From Coriobacteriaceae bacterium (lineage in GTDB: Bacteria > Actinomycetota > Coriobacteriia > Coriobacteriales > QAMH01), in NCBI GenBank assembly GCA_025992705.1, contig DAJPGJ010000001.1, positions 1,240,001 to 1,304,000 of the forward strand: DNA of 64,000 nt, written 5' to 3'. This document shows, piece after piece, positions 62,004 to 64,000 of the stretch (position 1 is the stretch's first letter; every line of letters starts with the position of its first letter). The notes under the pieces are model-generated. The model made no database searches. It was not told the origin of the DNA and was given only the letters and a program-made list of their open reading frames with translations. The position numbers and the translations under genes are program-made.

Positions 62004-62216
62004 ATGGAGCAGAATTCTAAGCCGGTGATCATGGGCGTCGAGGAGGTCATGCACGCCCTCGGCATCAGCAGGCCCTACGCCTACCGCATCATCAGGATGC
62101 TGAACTCCGAGATGGAGCAGAGAGGCTACACCACCATCAAAGGGAAGGTGAGCCGAAAGTATTTCTACGAGCGCTTCCACTGCGGAGACGCCGCCCCCAG
62201 ACAAGAGGCCCGCTGA
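62004..62216 (+). CDS. Excisionase-like DNA-binding protein
   Basis: A 70-residue protein with a winged-helix or MerR-like fold: IMGVEEVMHALGISRPYAYRII, then a basic stretch GKVSRKYFYERF. Small proteins of this type directly upstream of integrase genes usually act as excisionases (Xis), bending attachment-site DNA. AAGGAGGAAGAT precedes the ATG. Its stop overlaps the integrase start (TGATG). Confidence 0.75.
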   Translation: MEQNSKPVIMGVEEVMHALGISRPYAYRIIRMLNSEMEQRGYTTIKGKVSRKYFYERFHCGDAAPRQEAR

Positions 62217-63289
62217 TGCCCGCCTACATGAACGGGAAGACGGGCTCCTGGTACGTCCAGTGCTACTACAGCGACATCGACGGCAACCGCAAGCACAAGG
62301 TGAAACGGGGGTTCGCGACCAAGGGCGATGCCTTGGCGTGGGAGGCTGATTTCCTGGCCTCTGCCGACGGGTCCATGTCGATGCCCTTCGAGGCGTTCGT
62401 GAAGAGGTACTCCGAAGACGTGAGGCCAAGGCTCAAGCTCAACACCTGGCTCACCAAGGAGCACATCATCCGCACGAAGATAGTGCCGTTCTTCGGGCCG
62501 AAGAGGATGTGCGACATCACCCCCAAAGACGTGGTTGACTGGCAGAACAGGATGGTGGGCTCGTACGACGACGAGGGGAAGCCGTACAGCGGCACCTACC
62601 TGAGAACCATAAACAACCAGCTGAGCGCCATCTTCAACCACGCGGTCAAGTACTACGGCCTGGGAAAGAGCCCCGCCACCCCGACAATCAAGATCGGCGA
62701 GCGGAAAGGCGCAGAGATGAGGTTCTGGACGAAGGAGCAGTACCTCGCGTTCAGCGAGGAGGTGATGGACAAGCCAGCCAGCTTCTACGCGTTCGAGATC
62801 CTGTACTGGTGCGGCTTGAGGGTCGGCGAGCTCCTCGCCCTCGAACCGAACGACATCGACCTTGGAAAGTGCCTCATCCACGTCACCAAGAGCTACCAGC
62901 GGATTCGGAGGGGGGACGTCATCACCTCCCCCAAGACGCCCAAATCGAAGAGGGATGTGGTCATGCCGGAGTTCCTCGCGGACGAGCTCGCCGATTTCCT
63001 CGGATCCATCCCTGAGGAGCGGCGCGCCTGCCGCATCTTCTGCTTCACCAAAAGCTACCTGCACCACGAGATGAAGCGCGGCTGCGCCGCATGCGGGCTC
63101 GAGCCCATCCGGATCCACGACCTTCGCCACAGCCACGTCTCGCTCCTCATAGAGATGGGGTTCAGCGCGATCGCCATAGCGGACCGGCTGGGGCACGAGA
63201 CCTACGAGATGACGCTTCGCTACGCCCACCTCTTCCCCAGCAAGCAGTCGGACATGGCAGCGGCGCTCGACCAGGGAAGGAGGCCCTGA
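62216..63289 (+). CDS. int: Tyrosine recombinase/integrase
   Basis: A 357-residue integrase with an N-terminal AP2-like arm-binding domain (about 1-45), a SAM-like core-binding domain (about 60-155) and a catalytic domain (about 170-345). Catalytic residues seen: Arg in CGLRVGELLAL, His-x-x-Arg in HDLRHSH, His in LGHETYEMTLRYAHLF with the Tyr nucleophile in RYAHL. It should act at guaA. Overlaps xis and the MobC-like gene (TGATG on both sides). Confidence 0.92.
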   Translation: MPAYMNGKTGSWYVQCYYSDIDGNRKHKVKRGFATKGDALAWEADFLASADGSMSMPFEAFVKRYSEDVRPRLKLNTWLTKEHIIRTKIVPFFGPKRMCDITPKDVVDWQNRMVGSYDDEGKPYSGTYLRTINNQLSAIFNHAVKYYGLGKSPATPTIKIGERKGAEMRFWTKEQYLAFSEEVMDKPASFYAFEILYWCGLRVGELLALEPNDIDLGKCLIHVTKSYQRIRRGDVITSPKTPKSKRDVVMPEFLADELADFLGSIPEERRACRIFCFTKSYLHHEMKRGCAACGLEPIRIHDLRHSHVSLLIEMGFSAIAIADRLGHETYEMTLRYAHLFPSKQSDMAAALDQGRRP

Positions 63290-63675
63290 TGTCCAGGCCG
63301 ATCGTCGACTACAAAGGGCGCCGGCGCACCAAGACGATAGCGTTCCGGGTCTCGCCGGAGGAGGACGAGGTGATAAACGCCCTCGTCGCGGCAAGCGGCA
63401 TGACCAAGCAGGACTACATAACCTCCAGGCTCGAGTGCCGCGACATAAACGTCAGCCCGAACGTGAGGGTCTATAGGATGCTGCGCGACCAGATGAAATC
63501 CGTCTACGTCGAGCTCAGGAGGCTCAGGAGCGCCGACGGCATCGACGAGCGCCTCATCGAGCTCATGCAGGTGCTGACGCGCGTGTTCGTCGACCTCGGC
63601 GCCGACGAGCTCGGGGCGGTCGGGGACGACGTGGCGCAGCAGGACGCGGCGGTTCTCAGGATGGCGAGGGGCTAG
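63289..63675 (+). CDS. MobC-like relaxosome/ribbon-helix-helix protein
   Basis: A 128-residue protein starting MSRPIVDYKGRRRTKTIAFRVSPEE, with a ribbon-helix-helix motif (about 16-60, VSPEEDEVINALVAASGMTKQDYITS) of the MobC family, which helps a relaxase at oriT. Its start overlaps the integrase stop (TGATG), so it is part of the xis-int transcript. No relaxase is seen before the window ends. Confidence 0.75.
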   Translation: MSRPIVDYKGRRRTKTIAFRVSPEEDEVINALVAASGMTKQDYITSRLECRDINVSPNVRVYRMLRDQMKSVYVELRRLRSADGIDERLIELMQVLTRVFVDLGADELGAVGDDVAQQDAAVLRMARG

Positions 63676-64000
63676 CTCCGCCGGGCGGCCCGGCAAGGGC
63701 TTCCCCCGAGCAGCCGACCCTCAGACAGCCTCCTGGGGGCATTCGCGGCACGGCGGGCTCCGTTCGATCGGATCGCCTTGCCTCCTCCTTGGGCATCAAA
63801 GGCTCGCACAGCCGCCCGATGCGCCCCGCAAGGGTCGCGATGCTTTTCCGATTTCTTTTGCCGCCCGAGAGAAAAGGCGAAAGCGGCAAAACAAAGCGCC
63901 CTCCGGGCTTCGGAAAACCAACGGCCCGATGGGGCGAGGAACGCGCCTTCGCTTCCTCCCTTGCGGGGCGCGGCAGGCGGTGCGGCCCCGATGCCACAAG
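63676..64000. other. Noncoding 325 bp with inverted repeats, candidate oriT
   Basis: No supported gene. TTTTGCCGC (63856) and GCGGCAAAA (63883) form a perfect 9-bp inverted repeat with an 18-base A/G-rich loop; an outer pair GCGCCCCGCAAGG (63821) and CCTTGCGGGGCGC (63959) is perfect over 13 bp. Position just after a MobC-like gene suggests a transfer origin; minus-strand frames here have no ribosome site and no recognisable domains. Confidence 0.45.

Larger units (their letters stand above)
59706..64000. mobile_element. Integrative element at the 3' end of guaA (left end; right end outside the window)
   Basis: The guaA 3' end (GTGGAGTGGGAATAG) is a well-known attachment site for tyrosine-integrase islands. 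Beyond it come repeated AAACTCA motifs, an XRE regulator, an AlbA_2 protein, an excisionase-like protein, a tyrosine integrase and a MobC-like protein. Arginine codon AGG is common here (integrase, MobC) and rare in the genes to the left. No second copy of the guaA end was found, so the far border is outside the window. Confidence 0.75.

Noticed and set aside
62165..63394. 409-codon minus-strand open frame
   Set aside because: Antisense of the integrase and MobC-like genes.
63656..63997. Minus-strand open frames at the window end
   Set aside because: Arg/Pro-rich translation typical of noncoding GC-rich DNA, no ribosome site and no domain.
1..64000. CRISPR arrays, tRNA or rRNA genes
   Set aside because: No regularly spaced short repeats with unique spacers and no tRNA- or rRNA-like segments were found on reading the intergenic regions; a covariance-model scan was not possible.

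Overview
The window is chromosomal DNA of a high-GC anaerobe. The gene set (Ech-type membrane hydrogenase, CISM molybdoenzyme, phenylacetate-CoA ligase/ACT pair, bacterial Elp3, SLH/LRR_5 surface protein, an actinobacterial GlnR-type box before amtB) points to class Coriobacteriia (Actinobacteria). That placement is inference; no rRNA, tRNA or CRISPR array was found.

Layout. 1-5.9 kb (minus): a zinc-ribbon fragment, a D-Ala-D-Ala carboxypeptidase behind a PaaK/ACT pair, and a VanW-family wall protein. 6.1-12.4 kb (minus): six-subunit Ech hydrogenase operon in the order A-B-C-D-E-F, followed closely by pgsA. 12.5-18.4 kb (minus): trmL, sbcC, sbcD, an FTR-like Cys protein, mscL with a zinc ribbon, and a queuosine-precursor transporter behind a preQ1-I riboswitch. 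18.7-23.6 kb: a 1,609-residue SLH/LRR_5/Big_2 surface protein holding a perfect 429-bp tandem duplication. 24.2-30.4 kb: queF, an unknown membrane protein, a stand-alone McrB N-terminal-like protein, two small hydrolases, a coiled-coil protein and a Fic protein with an altered active site. 30.4-37.7 kb: an ABC exporter, an integrator-like membrane protein, uspA and an NhaD-type antiporter. 37.8-49.6 kb: aconitase-family hydratase, ilvE, a KwaB-like (DUF4868) protein, murB, elp3, a Trm9-like methyltransferase, yhdT-panF, a HIT protein and rsmJ. 49.7-58.5 kb: GlnR box with amtB-glnB, a DMSO-reductase-family A/B/C operon, a lipoprotein and a hybrid histidine kinase. 58.7-64 kb: a GMP synthase PPase subunit whose 3' end borders a mobile element carrying an XRE/AlbA_2 pair, excisionase, tyrosine integrase and a MobC-like protein.

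Themes. Anticodon modification is prominent: QueF, a preQ1-controlled YhhQ transporter, TrmL, Elp3 and a Trm9-like methyltransferase beside Elp3, which together suggest a bacterial cm5U-to-mcm5U route. Four proteins resemble parts of defence or toxin systems but lack their usual partners. Intergenic regions hold a roughly 100-bp foldback repeat family whose copies differ in sequence yet keep their base pairing, including one copy nested inside another.
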